A stretch of 64,000 bases of DNA from Syngnathus acus. Taxonomy: Eukaryota; Chordata; Actinopteri; Syngnathiformes; Syngnathidae. Both the position numbers and the translations under genes were made by a program. The notes beneath the pieces were generated by a model. It saw only the letters and a list, made by a program, of their open reading frames with translations, made no database searches and was not told where the DNA came from. Each line of letters starts with the position of its first letter. Within the stretch, counting starts at the first letter, position 1. Positions 1 through 11,646 of this stretch are shown piece after piece. The DNA lies in NCBI RefSeq assembly GCF_901709675.1, contig NC_051101.1, forward strand, positions 1,978,501 through 2,042,500, given 5' to 3'.

Positions 1-78
1 GATATTTAAAAAAAAAAAACCCTCACCAGATCATTTTTGACCCACTTATGCATCTAAGTAGAGGAAAATCGGGATAAT

Positions 79-200
79 ATCTAGAGCAGTGGTTCTTAGC
101 CTTGTTGGAGGTACCGAACCCCAGTTTCATATGCGCATTCATCGAACCCCTCTTTAGTGAAAAATAAGATTTCCATCCATCCATCCATCCATCCATCCAT

Positions 201-234
<34 letters not shown>

Positions 235-739
235 GTCCGTCCGTCCGTCCGTCCCTCCCTCCCTCCCTCCCTCCCTCCGCCCGTCCGTCCGTTCCTCCGT
301 CCGTCCGTCCCTCCCTCCGTCCGTCCGTCCCTCCCTCCATCCATCCATCCATCCATCCATCCATCCATCCATCCATCCATCCATCCATCCATCCATCCAT
401 CCATCCATTTTCTATATTGCTTGTCAAATAATATTTTATCAAATTCAAGACAAAGATGTTTTTACTGGTGCACAAAATGAGCCGTGCATGAATGTCACCT
501 TGTTCAGACAACAAAACTAACACAATGCATGAACTCACGATGAATTACATACCTCCAAATCAGTGTGACTTCTGCTGTTGCCTTTGCGAGACCAGTTCAG
601 ATATGCGTCATCACGAATTTACACGATGAATCAGGTGTTTTTCGGACCTCTGCAGTGGAGGCTCTGCCGAACCCCTGAGACCGACTCACCGAACCCCTAG
701 GGTTCGATCGAACCCAGCTTAAGAACCACTGATCTGGAA
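79..739. mobile_element. Non-autonomous hAT-type DNA transposon (MITE-like)
   Basis: The element runs from 87 to 731. Both ends carry the 12-bp terminal inverted repeat CAGTGGTTCTTA (right end read on the minus strand). It is flanked by an 8-bp, slightly decayed target duplication, ATCTAGAG at 79-86 and ATCTGGAA at 732-739 (6 of 8 match). CAGTGG termini with 8-bp duplications are typical of hAT elements. No transposase is present. The interior holds a large CCAT-type tandem repeat and several CGAACCCC motifs near both ends. Confidence 0.72.
173..408. repeat. (CCAT)n microsatellite with CCGT/CCCT variants
   Basis: This is an uninterrupted 4-bp-period array. Outer CCAT blocks enclose an inner block of CCGT and CCCT units. 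It is followed by ATTTTCTATATTGCTTGTC, which resembles the antisense 3' end of the GATG-tailed LINE found at 5997-9361. The array may therefore be the expanded tail of a tiny antisense LINE insertion inside the hAT element. The long Trp-Met-Asp-Gly and Ser-Ile-His-Pro reading frames here are only translations of the repeat. Confidence 0.93.
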
Positions 740-2562
740 ACTGACAGATTGCTGCTGTTCACTCTTATGATCAATTGCACTACATAAGGCTTGACATCGA
801 TTGCCTGGGCTCATTTTTAATCCTGTTGAGGTCTTTCCAAGCTGAAAATGTAAGCACTGACGGCAAACAAGGCATCATCTGATGTGCTTGTCTTTGAGGA
901 AAGCGACAAGTCAAGAATCAAACAGCGCTCTGTTTAATTTCCTGCAAAGCTGATGTGTGATTGGCATGCGTCGCCCTCCCGCAGACTTGACTGTACTGTC
1001 TTGGTCTATTTAACAAAGTCGTCACGGAGAGGTTCCATACATCCCATAATGCCACCGCATTGCAGTCAAAAGCATTTCGCCGTGTGTATTTGTTTGGCCA
1101 ATCAGAAAGAGTCCCCCCCCCCCATCGGGCAAAGCTTTCGCACAGCATTCCACGTTAAACATGAAAAACATGTTTTGGTATGTAGCCAGCGCTTTAACCG
1201 AGCCGTGTTAGACGAGTGAAAAAATGGACCGAAACGAGGCGTCACCATGGAAACAGATCTCTTTTTTAAATGAAAAAAAGTGTGTGCTGAGTACTGCGAA
1301 AGCTTATTGTGTTCACCACTGACTACACCTCCTCCCCCTTTTTTGGGGGGGAGAAAGCAATTAGGCCCTATTCTTCTGCCCCCGTCGATACAAATCAGGC
1401 TACGTGCGTCCCAGCAGTTCAGTTCCCGTTGCGCCATTACAGTATATCTTGTGCTAGCAGTCAGTCGCCTGTGTCTGTAAAAATAAAAAAAAACATCACA
1501 TGCTAGTGTCAGCGGCTGCCCCCACAAGTTAAGAATGTCACTTGTGCTTTTTTTCCCCAGTGAAAGGGCAGATTTGTTTTGACTTTTTTAAAGTGTAGCC
1601 TCCGCTACCATTAGCTCGTAAACGGTGGCCACCTGGTGTGTGTTTATTTCCTGCAATGCTATTGTCTACTGGGGACTGAGTAGGTCTTTATTCGTACAAT
1701 ATAGCTGCTGTTGCAGTTTACATCAAGTAAAAGTGGAATTTGGGGAGCATAAGAAAATCTAGCAGACGACAAATGCTGGTTAAAGATAACAATAACGATA
1801 TTGAGAGCTGTCGCGGAAAAGTCGTATTACTTTCAAAGTTTTTTCCACATTGGGATTGAAGGATAGGAAGAAGGATTGCTCCGAGTGGGAGTCGTGCCGG
1901 TTTCCGGAATTGTAACGAGCCGCCGAAATCCTTCAAGCCACCGAGGTCGCCTTATCTTTGCGTCTTGCTCCATTAAAGTGCGAGTGGGAGCTCAAGAGGG
2001 CCAAATCGGTGGAATAAAAGTAGCGACGACCTCTCCGCCCACAAAGGTCCTTTCCTTTGTCCTCTTCCAAATAAATTACCTCCTTATTTAGAGATAAGAA
2101 AGCGAGGAGGGCCGCAAAGAGTAAATCCTTCCTAGGTGATCGTGTAGAAAAGCAAAAACTGGAGCAGGGAGGCTGCCTTTGAAAAAAAGTGGTTCACAAT
2201 TTTGATAGTCGGTGGTCTGCTTGTCACCCCAAAACATGCGTGGCGGTCCAAATGATGGATCGTGCCACTGGCTTCCTAAAGTGGCTTCCGCAAAGTGTGC
2301 ACGTTGCTAGCTTGGCCTTGGGGCCTCCCGCAGGGGGCGCTGCTGACAACAGATGACTTCCTCCTTCCACACTCTTAGCCCATTTGGACACAGCTGTCAC
2401 TCACTCCGCACGCGAGTGTGAACGTCCTTTGTACTCGAAATTGCCATATAGTATATTGAAGGCACGAGTGTATTTGGGCCAATCTGATTTTTTTTTTGGT
2501 CACACACACACACACACACACACGCCCACACGCACACACACACACACACACACACACGCACG

Positions 2563-2599
<37 letters not shown>

Positions 2600-3316
2600 G
2601 CACGCAATCACACAAACACACTTGCACGCACGCACACACACACACGCACGCACACACGCGCGCACATACGCACACACACACACACACACACACGACAATT
2701 AGCTAGGAATGCTAGCCCCTCAGACCCCAACTGCTCACTCCAGCCCCCGCACTGTAAATCACAGCGGAGGTCAAAATGAGTGAACGGGAAAATTTTATGA
2801 CTGCTGAAAGTATTTCAATGAGACCTAAGGTCAAAGTCTTGGCCAACACACACATACTTTAAAGTATATTTGTTTTGGGAGTCGAGCTAGGGACGAGACC
2901 AAGATAAGTTTTTTTTACAAAATGGTACGATTGAACGGTTACAAAGAATAATGTCTTTATTTTTAATTCAACATAAAATTCAAACTTTTCACCCCCAACT
3001 AAATTCTTGCCTCATATTGGTTGATTTGGCTTAAGCCAGGCCCAAAGCATAATACATCTCTGTTGGATCGAGCCAATTTAAGAAGGAATTCGAAACTTCT
3101 TTCCAGAAAGATTGAATGCAAACTACAAACTATGCTTCTCACGAGGGTCAAGGTTGAGCTGGAGTTGATCACAGTTACAACCATTCATTCACCTTCACAA
3201 CCTATGGACAATTTTAGACTGGAGTGAACATATTGCACTAATCACCGGCCGACCATGCTGCCACCACATTATTACTTATAAGTAAGTAAGGATTTTTTAA
3301 ATTATATTTTGAAGTA
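740..3316. other. Intergenic stretch with no supported gene
   Basis: Apart from the CA microsatellite at 2501-2693, I see no exon with splice sites, no recognisable domain and no clear transposon ends. Open frames are short and lack family resemblance. Confidence 0.5.
2501..2693. repeat. (CA)n microsatellite with CGCA interruptions
   Basis: About 190 bp of alternating CA with regularly placed CGCACGCA interruptions. Frames through it encode only Thr-His or Cys-Val repeats. Confidence 0.97.
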
Positions 3317-4355
3317 CCGTATTGGCCTGAATATAAGACGACCTTGATTATAAGACGACCCCCTCTTTTTCAAGACTCAAGTTTGAAAAAAGACTTTTTG
3401 AACACCAAATTTAATTTTTATACAGAAAATAATTACAGTACATCTGAAACAAATGATTATAACAATATATTCGAGAGAAGAAGCATGTTATTTTGCCTCA
3501 TTCAAAATCATGCAAAAACGGTCTATCACATCTTAATATCTGAACATTTAAATATGTAAACTAAAATGCAATCACATTTGTAAATGAATGGCTTCTGGTT
3601 TTTGAAATGTAAATAAACTGTGATAAAACAACAAGATTGCAATAACTGCATTAACCAGCAAAGTGAAGTCTAACTGTAACTACTCTTGAAACAAATCTGA
3701 ATAAGGAAAAACATTGCAATAAAATAATGGAAATTGGTTTAAACTTGAGAGTAGCTGAGATCTGTCATGTCAGAATATTACTCTTCACAAACATCCTCTG
3801 CCTCGCTGTACTCAGTGTCACTGTCCTCGTACGCGCACACCCTCTTGTCGAGCTCTTGAAAGAGGCCGCTCTGTGGACGACGGAAAGCTTTTCTCTGATT
3901 ATGAGCTTTTTGAGCTTTCCATCTCCGTACATTACAATCTGCGACACCATATTTCACAGCCGCTTTGCAATTGTTTGAAGACTCTGCCTCATTTATCACC
4001 ATCATCTTGAAGTTTGCATCATAACTTCTCCTCAGCTGCCGGTTAACCTGGCTGATCTTCGACCCACTTTTGTCCAGATTGTCGCTTAGTTTCTCCATTT
4101 TCTGTTATCTCTTCTCTTATTTTCTTCTCTTTTCTTTCTTACCGCTATTTTTTATTTTTCTTCTTCGTGCTACCGCTATTTTTATTTTTATTCTTCGTGA
4201 CAGGGGTTCGCTTTGGCCTGGGGATTTAAGTTCAGCATTCGCTTTAAAGATATCTGGCGCCATCTAGCGTTGTGAATGGGTATAATGTCTAGACCCCCAC
4301 TTTTTCAGTCTTATTTCAATGCAAAAAACACCGTCTTATATTCGGGCCAATACGG
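3317..4355. mobile_element. TA-flanked pogo/Tc1-mariner-type DNA transposon, internally decayed
   Basis: The 1039-bp element has inverted termini. The left end begins CCGTATTGGCCTGAATATAA; the right end, read on the minus strand, begins CCGTATTGGCCCGAATATAA (one difference). Both sides are flanked by TA (3315-3316 and 4356-4357), the usual target duplication of the Tc1/mariner superfamily. Next to the left terminus the motif TATAAGACGACC occurs twice. A minus-strand frame inside (4098-3778) encodes a helix-turn-helix fragment of transposase type. A short tandem duplication (unit TACCGCTATTTTT plus flank) lies at about 4140-4200. Confidence 0.85.
3778..4098 (-). pseudogene. Transposase N-terminal helix-turn-helix remnant (pogo/CENP-B-like)
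   Basis: This 106-codon minus-strand frame begins with a short lead of about 25 residues. The segment RRSYDANFKMMVINEAES follows, then NNCKAAVKYGVADCNVRRWK. The order (basic start, long helix, AA-KYGV turn, VRRW recognition helix) matches the DNA-binding region of pogo/Tigger-type transposases and CENP-B-like proteins. After RKAFRRPQSGLFQELDKRV the frame ends in an acidic tail and a stop, with no DDE catalytic domain. The full family transposase is several hundred residues, so this is a truncated remnant. It is antisense to the window and lies inside the 3317-4355 element. Confidence 0.68.
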
Positions 4356-4357
4356 TA

Positions 4358-5996
4358 AGTATAATTAGAAAAATCCTGAATTTCATATGAATAAAGGGCA
4401 TTAAAAACAGAAAAACCTGAACTACCATTCAAGTAGCTTTAAACGGTTTGAAGCATTGGTGATTGTGTTACTCAAGGTAATGGCGTCACCAAAGTGGATT
4501 CTTGGAGAAGAACCTTCATTGCTAAAAAGCCAAATGAGGGCTTCAAGTGGATTTTCATAACATTGTTAAAGTAGCCAATTAAGCTCAATGCACATCACAA
4601 AAAAATGTTGCGCAAATGTTGGGCAGATTGACGACTCAAATCTCAGAAAAGTCTTAACTCCTATCTTGAGACCACAGCACAACTAAAATACATTTGGGTT
4701 GCCTATCAGATCAATATTACAGTTATAATCAATAATACGGATCCCTCATGCTGCTACTGTGACACAAGCCACACACAGGATATGAGACTGTAGGACGGAT
4801 TGCGATAAAGATAATAAAAACAAGCGCTCCCTCCCTCCTTCTTCCCTGTATTTCCTCAGAGCTCGCATTTGTTTCAATCACAGCACAAAATCCAGATTTA
4901 TGATATGAGTTTTTGGTTCCGTCCATCCATTATCGTCGTTATCTCGCTTCCTGCCCGCTGTTAATCTCGCTGCCCTGGTCTTGTTTGTCACATCACTGTG
5001 TGTGTGGTGCTTTGCGAAGATGAACTGAGCTCGCCGGTATTGACTTGGATGCCCGCCGGTTCTGACATAATGGTTGTCATTCCTCACTAAAATGAACAGT
5101 AACAAGTTGAAAAGGCATTCAAGCGAGAAGTCACAGTCCAAGGGAGTAAAGGACATCATTTGACATCAAGTCATCCTTTATACTCATTTCATGCAAGAGT
5201 CTCAAGAGTTGAAGCAAAAATGTGTTTTCACTCACAGAAGCAGAGCTTCATCAGCAAGCCACAGAATGACACTTTGGTGCAGTTTTTCCCTGTCAGAAAT
5301 CAGTTCCAATGGATTCAATCACCACTTTCCATGACTTGGCGGCTTTGTATCGGTGCGGGCCACAGACTGATAACTGCTTTGACGGGTGACACTTTTATTC
5401 CGCGAATGGACAGCTCGCCAAATGCGCATTGGTGCAAGTATGCTGAGCCCGCCGACTGTGGCGCCTGGTTTTCGATTTCAATTTGATCAGTTGTAATGAG
5501 TATGATAAGTCATCCCGGTTTCTGCTCGTGATCTGCGCGCAGCCGTCTGATCGTGATTGATGGCTCAGTTGAAATGGTTCAAAAGTCATTTTCTTTCTTG
5601 TCAGAATCAATCAAGAGAGGCGGGTTTTTACAGTGCACAGGCCAGTTTACGTTTTTGCTCCAGCGGTGTAGTGCCACCTTGTGCCACAACATGCCAAACA
5701 GCACTGACATCTACAGCAAAAATCGAGGCAGAGAAAGTCTCCAACTAAACTCTACTCAAAGAGCTGAGAGATGATTGTGTGAGTTTGTGTGTTCGAGTGG
5801 CAGTTGGTTAATGCTAATTTCTCTTAGCTGGTCTATGGTGTTTCACAGTATACATTAGCAATGAGCTAGTGGCCTATTATTCCAAGAAATTATATTCTCT
5901 CTTGTTTTGTGTGTCCGTTTTAAGGTGAAGTTAAAAAGTTAAGTGACAAAGAAATAGTATCTTTAAAAGTGTTTTCATAAGATTAGAAGTCTTTGG
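4358..5996. other. Intergenic stretch with no supported gene
   Basis: No exon, RNA gene or transposon end could be supported. The last 13 bp (5984-5996, TAGAAGTCTTTGG) are the left copy of the target-site duplication of the LINE that follows. Confidence 0.5.
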
Positions 5997-6154
5997 CCCC
6001 TCCGTGAGTCGTCACCTTATCGTGGTGGAGGGGTTTGCGTGCCCCTATGATCCTAGGAGCCATGTTGTCTGGGGCTTCATGCCCCTGGTAGGGTCACCCA
6101 TGGCAAACGGGTCCGAGGTGAGGGGCCAGACAAAGCACGGCTCATCAGCCCCTT

Positions 6155-7566
6155 ATGATGAAAAAAATTAATGGATCACGTTTTCCCTCGCCCGGACGCG
6201 GGTCACCGGGGCCCCCCTCTGGAGCCAGGCCTGGAGGCGGGGCTCGAAGGCGAGCGTCTGGTGGCCGGGCCTTCGCCCATGGGGCCCGGCCGGGCTCAGC
6301 CCGAAAAGGAAACGTGGGTCCCCCTTCCCATGGGCTCACCACCTGTGGGAGGGGCCAAAGGGGTCGGGTGCATTGCAAGCTGGGCGGCGGCCAAAGGCAG
6401 GGACCTTGGCGGTCTGATCCCCGGCTGCAGAAGCTGACTCTTGGGACATGGAATGTCACCTCTCTGGCTGGAAAGGAGCCCGAGCTGGTGTGCGAGGCAG
6501 AAAAGTTCCGACTAGATATAGTCGGACTTGCCTCCACGCACAGTTTGGGTTCCGGTACAAGCCCTCTCGAGAGGGGCTGGACTCTCTTCCACTCTGGAGT
6601 TGCCCACGGTGAGAGGCGTCGAGCAGGTGTGGGTATACTTATTGCCCCCCGGCTGGGCGCCTGCACATTGGGGTTCACCCCGGTGAACGAGAGGGTAGCC
6701 TCCCTCCGCCTTCGGGTGGGGGGACGGGTCCTGACTGTTGTTTGTGTCTATGCACCAAACGGCAGCTCAGAGTACCCACCCTTCTTGGAGTCCCTGGAGG
6801 AAGTGCTGGAGAGCGCTCCTTCTGGGGACTCCGTCGTTCTACTGGGTGACTTCAATGCTCACGTGGGCAATGACAGTGAGACCTGGAAGGGCGTGATTGG
6901 GAGGAACGGCCCCCCCGATCTGAACCCGAGCGGTGTTCTATTGTTGGACTTCTGTGCTCGACACGGATTTTCAATAATGAACACCATGTTCAAACATAAG
7001 GGTGTCCATGTGTGCACTTGGCACCAGGACACCCTAGGCCGCAGTTCGATGATCGACTTTGTAGTCGTGTCATCGGATTTGCGGCCGCATGTTTTGGACA
7101 CTCGGGCGAAGAGAGGGGCGGAGCTGTCAACTGATCACCACCTGGTGGTGGGTTGGCTCCGATGGTGGGGGAAGATGCCGGTCCGACCTGGCAGACCCAA
7201 ACGTTCTGTGAGGGTCTGCTGGGAACGTCTGGCGGAATCCCCTGTCAGGAAGAGCTTCAACTCCCACCTCCGGCAGAGCTTTTCCCACGTCCCGGGGGAG
7301 GCGGGGGACATTGAGTCCGAGTGGACCTTGTTCCGCGACTCCATTGTTGAGGCGGCCGACCGGAGCTGTGGCCGTAAGGTCATTGGTGCCTGTCGTGGCG
7401 GCAATCCCCGAACCCGCTGGTGGACACCGGCGGTAAGGGATGCCGTCAAGCTGAAGAAGGAGTCCTATCGGGCCGTTTTGGCCTGCGGGACTCCGGAGGC
7501 AGCTGACAGGTACCGGGTGGCCAAGCGGAACGCGGCTTCGGCGGTTGCTGAGGCAAAAACCCGGGC
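6155..7566 (+). pseudogene. LINE open reading frame, 5' part: endonuclease domain
   Basis: This is the first part of the LINE polyprotein, starting at ATGATGAAAAAAATTAATGG. Its first ~90 residues are low-complexity and GC-rich. The endonuclease/exonuclease/phosphatase domain then begins with [11 protein letters not shown] (catalytic Asn). It continues through [21 protein letters not shown] (Asp and Asn of the active site), [11 protein letters not shown] and ends near [10 protein letters not shown] (the His of the terminal DH pair). The enzyme would nick target DNA to prime reverse transcription. Homology runs to about EAKTRA; beyond that, the frame reads nonsense until a stop at 7687, while the true continuation lies in another frame from about 7567. 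A small deletion is the likely cause. Confidence 0.88.
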
Positions 7567-9318
7567 GAGGCCATGGAGAATGACTTCCGGACGGCTTCGA
7601 GGAAATTCTGGTCCACCATCCGGCGTCTCAGGAGGGGGAAGCAGTGCAACGTCAACACTGTTTACAGTGGAGATGGCGTGCTGCTGACCTCGACTCGGGA
7701 CGTCGTGTGTCGGTGGGGAGAATACTTCGAAGACCTCCTCAATTCCACCGACACGCCTTCCATTGTGGAAGCAGGGCCTGGGGACTCTGAGGCGGACTCT
7801 CCAATCTCTGGGGTTGAAGTCACTGAGGTAGTTAAAAAACTCCTCGGTGGCAAGGCCCCGGGGGTGGATGAGATCCGCCCGGATTTCTTAAGGGCTCTGG
7901 ATGTTGTGGGGCTGTCATGGCTGACACGTCTCTACAGCATCGCGTGGACATCGGGGACAGTGCCTCTGGATTGGCAGACTGGGGTGGTGGTTCCCCTCTT
8001 TAAGAAGGGGGACCGGAGGGTGTGTTCCAATTACAGGGGAATTACACTCCTCAGCCTCCCTGGTAAGGTCTATTCAGGGGTGCTGGAGAGAAGGGTCCGT
8101 CGGGAGGTCGAACCTCGGATTCAGGAGGAACAGTGTGGCTTTCGTCCTGGCCGTGGAACAGTGGACCAGCTCTTCACCCTCAACAGGATCCTCGAGGGTG
8201 CATGGGAGTTCGCCCAACCAGTCCACATGTGTTTTGTGGACTTGGAGAAGGCGTTCGACCGTGTCCCTCGGGAGGTTCTGTGGGGGGTGCTTCGGGAGTA
8301 CGGGGTACCGAGCCAACTGATAAGGGCGGTTCGGTCCCTGTATCACCGATGCCAGAGTGTGGTCCGCATTTCCGGCAGTAAGTCGGATTCGTTCCCAGTG
8401 AGGGTTGGACTCCGCCAAGGCTGCCCTTTGTCACCGATTCTGTTCATAATTTTTATGGACAGAAGTTCTAGGTGCAGCCGAGGCGTTGAGGGTGTCCGGT
8501 TTGGGGACCTCAGCATCGCGTCTCTGCTTTTTGCAGACGACGTTGTGCTGTTGGCTTCTTCAGGCCGTGATCTCCAGCTCTCACTGGAGCGGTTCGCAGC
8601 CGAGTGTGAAGCGGTCGGGATGAGGGTCAGCACCTCCAAATCCGAGTCCATGGTCCTCGATCGGAAAAGGGTGGAATGCCCTCTCCGGATCGGGGATGAG
8701 ATCCTGCCCCAAGTGGAGGAGTTTAAGTATCTTGGGGTCTTGTTCACGAGTGAGGGGAGGATGGAGCGTGAGATCGACAGGCGGATCGGTGCAGCGTCGG
8801 CAGTAATGCGGACTCTGTACCGGTCCGTCGTGGTAAAGAGAGAGCTGAGCCAAAAGGCAAAGCTCTCAATTTACCGGTCGATTTACGCTCCTACCCTCAC
8901 CTATGGTCACGAGCTATGGGTCGTGACCGAAAGAACGAGATCCCGGATACAAGCGGCCGAAATGAGTTTTCTCCGCAGGATGTCCGGGCTCTCCCTTAGA
9001 GATAGGGTGAGAAGTTCGGTCATCCGGGAGAGACTCGGAGTAGAGTCGCTACTCCTCCACGTTGAGAGGAGCCAGATGAGGTGGCTCGGGCATCTCATCA
9101 GGATGCCTCCTGGACGCCTCCCTGGGGAGGTGTTCCGGGCATGTCCCACCGGTAGGAGACCCCGGGGACGACCCAGGACGCGCTGGAGAGACTATGTCTC
9201 TCGGCTGGCCTGGGAACGCCTTGGGATCCCCCGGGATGAGCTAGATGAAGTAGCTGGGGAGAGGGAAGTCTGGGAGTCCCTCCTGAAGCTGCTGCCCCCG
9301 CGACCCGACCCCGGATAA
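7567..9318 (+). pseudogene. LINE open reading frame, 3' part: reverse transcriptase domain
   Basis: This is the reverse transcriptase half of the same LINE, in a different frame from the endonuclease. An internal ATG lies at 7573. Canonical RT blocks appear in order: LGGKAPGVDEIRPDFL, FKKGDRRVCSNYRGITLLS, QCGFRPGRGTVDQL, MCFVDLEKAFDRVPR (first catalytic Asp), GLRQGCPLSPILF, SLLFADDVVLLA (the catalytic Asp pair) and the thumb-side EFKYLGVLFTSEG. The C-terminal part, with GRRPRGRPRTRWRDYVSRL and LLPPRPDPG, is typical of fish RTE elements. The stop at 9316-9318 is followed within a few bases by the GATG tail. Apart from the upstream frame break, the domain has no internal stop. Confidence 0.9.
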
Positions 9319-9330
9319 GCGGAAGAAGAT

Positions 9331-9361
9331 GGATGGATGGATGGATGGATGGATGGATGGA
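9331..9361 (+). repeat. (GATG)n tail of the LINE
   Basis: About eight GATG units directly follow GCGGAAGAA and abut the right target duplication. This is the 3' tail of the retrotransposon. Confidence 0.95.
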
Positions 9362-9374
9362 TAGAAGTCTTTGG

Positions 9375-11546
9375 GAGAGGTAATATTATATTGTATGGTT
9401 GAGGCCAACATTTAGAAAATTCAACTCTGAATGATCAGTTACAAGGGGCGTGTGTTTGGATGCTTTTGAATAAAAACAGAAAACAATTGAGTGTTTTTTT
9501 CCCATTATAAATTCGAACCAACTGGAACAAAATACAAAAAAAATGATACATCAACCCACCACATGAGCGTACCACAAAATATACAGTTTACAGTCAAGAG
9601 AAGTCAAGCATGGAGAATCTTCTCCAAATAATAATCCTTAAAAGAGAAAACAGGCAATAAAAAAATCTTATTCAGTAGTCCCGAACATGACAAAAAAGGA
9701 AGCGACAAGCACATGATTTTTTTTTATAAAACAATGAATAAAACGGGGAACAGATGTTCGGAGTTCAAGCCTGCCGTCAGAGGTTTGCTAACAGTCGAGA
9801 TCAGTAGACACACACTGAAATACAAAATCGGACAGTGGCTCCAGGTGAACCTTTTTGTTTGTTTTTTTAACTCAAGGCCATTAGTTCCAGTGTACAACAA
9901 AAGTGAACGGTCACATCAAGCCGCTATCGTATCATCAATACCGCCCTCCACATACACACACACATACTCAAAAATCTGATTTGCTGTAGCGACATTTTCA
10001 ACATCTTAAAACAATGCAGCAATAAATCCCCAGAATAACAAAAACTAAAAACACATTTGGCAAACTTCCCATCATAATGGCCTGGCCCTCAAATGATGAG
10101 CGATTGCCCCAGCTTGGACCTCCTCGTCCCTGCAATTTCTGTCGAACGGTTTCATTCTGCTAAAAAAAAATGCTTGCAGCGCCGATCAGTTTTGGAATTA
10201 CAAAAAATGAAGACAAAAACCGAGAGGAAAGAAAGTGGACAAAGCAAATTTCTATAACTACAAATGAATATGTTGGAAATGGCTTGGCTGGCCTCGAAGC
10301 TCACAATATATCTGGAAAAGAAAGCGAGGGGGGTCAAATCCGTATTTGATGCCAGATGTATAGTGCCCACCCGCATCTGCCTAAACAACACCAAAAAAAA
10401 ACACCCTCAGCTAATCTAGACCACAGCTTAAAGTGAGGAAATTAAATCAATTGTAAATATGCTACATTGGAGGTGCGCCCATTGTTAGATCAAGACAATA
10501 GTAGCAGATGACAGCCAAGGCTACTCTCATTTAAATCAATGAAATGTTATGTCATGTGATTTTTGTGTAAAATTGTGATTGACTGTCCAAAAAATGTGAT
10601 GTCAGCATGAAATCAAAATTGTTCCCGCAGTGTGAATCCAGCCAGAAGCAGATGTCCCAATACTTTTGAAAACAGTGTAAATATGCATGATGTCATCAAA
10701 TGTTGCCAAAGCAAAGCAGAAATTAGAGCAGAGAGTCTTGATTACGGAGATGGGAAAAGACAGTATGTCCCTAAAATTTCACACACACACACAGTGATTT
10801 GTTTGAAGTGCAGACTCCGGGGCACAGTAGCGTGACAATGTTGTATTGGGGCCACATTATTTGAAGTACTTTTGATGGCACACCATTGCACTACTCTGCC
10901 ACGGAGTCAGCCAAATATGTAATTGATTCATGAAAGCGTCATTGGGTGATGCCAGTCGACTTTGGCTCTCCGCTCCCCTTTAAAAGCGTAGCAAATACAA
11001 ATCGGTGATGTTTTTTTTTCTTCTTCATAACTGTCGAGCCTCTTCCCTTGGTCCCTCTGACGATCTTCGTTCATCACTGCGGGAGGGAAGCAAGAGAGAA
11101 GCGTGACCGTCAAAAGGCAGCACATCATCTCCCAACTGACAGCGCGGCGTGAGGATGTAATTTCACTTAGACTGACTTTAAAAAAAACGAACACCACTTG
11201 GACTCCAGACATGACGCTAAAGGGAGTGTGTCAGTTGCCTGCCAGGCACCAAAGAGCAGCTGTCACGACTTTGACGAGATGTCTGACATGCGTCAGGGCA
11301 TTTACGAAACGAGCTGCAGCAACGTTTTCAATCTGTCTGAGCGACGGACGGCTGACGAGACGCGCACTTTACCAGACGCGGTCGACGTTGGTTCCTCCAG
11401 CTCATTAAAGGTACTGCTCGGTGAAGTTTCTTCAATTAGATGCGGCTTTGGCCCGAGCACAAAACATCAACCAAGTGACGCTAAGACCCCAGCAAGAAAA
11501 TCCATCGACTCCCTTATTTTCTATTTTCCCACATTTGTGAGCTCAC
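9375..11546. other. 3' flank of mcam; terminal exon or 3' UTR likely here but not resolved
   Basis: AT-rich DNA lies between the LINE and the last exon I can place confidently. On the minus strand an acceptor-like CCTCCCGCAG ends at 11077 and is followed at once by TGA. A second possible acceptor (GATCGTCAG, exon from 11056) would extend the protein by about 43 residues. I could not find a sequence encoding the short conserved MCAM C-terminus, nor a convincing minus-strand AATAAA. Confidence 0.4.
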
Positions 11547-11646
11547 CTGTTCTGTGGGCGGTCTCTTGTTGAGGAGACCGGCCTCTTCGTTGGCCTTGTC
11601 AGTCTTCATCTCAACGACGATGTCATTGTTCACTTCAGCGTCCGCC
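11547..11646 (-). CDS. mcam: mcam exon 14: cytoplasmic tail
   Basis: The exon begins after CACCCTCTCCAG and encodes [17 protein letters not shown], then [16 protein letters not shown]. This parallels the human ELVVEVKSDKLPEEMGLL region, which includes a dileucine-type basolateral sorting motif. It is followed by a clean donor CAG/GTGAGC at 11546. Without splicing, the frame would add ten residues and stop, so the true C-terminus is uncertain. Confidence 0.88.

Larger units (their letters stand above)
5997..9361 (+). mobile_element. Full-length RTE-clade (Rex3-like) LINE retrotransposon
   Basis: The insertion is bounded by a perfect 13-bp target duplication, TAGAAGTCTTTGG, at 5984-5996 and 9362-9374. 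It begins with a GC-rich 5' leader (CCCCTCCGTGAGTCGTCACC), then encodes an apurinic-type endonuclease and a reverse transcriptase. It ends with a very short 3' leader and a (GATG)n tail instead of poly(A). That architecture and tail are typical of fish RTE/Rex3 elements. The reading frame is broken once near 7566, so this copy cannot make one continuous polyprotein. The intact duplication suggests a fairly recent insertion. Confidence 0.93.

Noticed and set aside
23-538. Long frames on both strands through the CCAT array (up to 171 codons).
   Set aside because: They are translations of a 4-bp microsatellite (Gly-Trp-Met-Asp or Ser-Ile-His-Pro repeats) with no splice or domain support.
2375-2779. 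Cys-Val and Thr-His repeat frames.
   Set aside because: They come only from the CA microsatellite; the same applies to frames at 22.5-23.9 kb and 48.5-49.0 kb.
6145-6678. A 177-codon minus-strand frame opposite the LINE 5' end.
   Set aside because: Pro/Arg-rich shadow of the LINE coding strand; many similar antisense frames across 6.1-9.3 kb were also discarded.
11515-11546. Read-through of the last mcam exon giving VSSQMWENRK and a stop.
   Set aside because: It crosses a strong CAG/GTGAGC donor; kept only as a possible alternative C-terminus.
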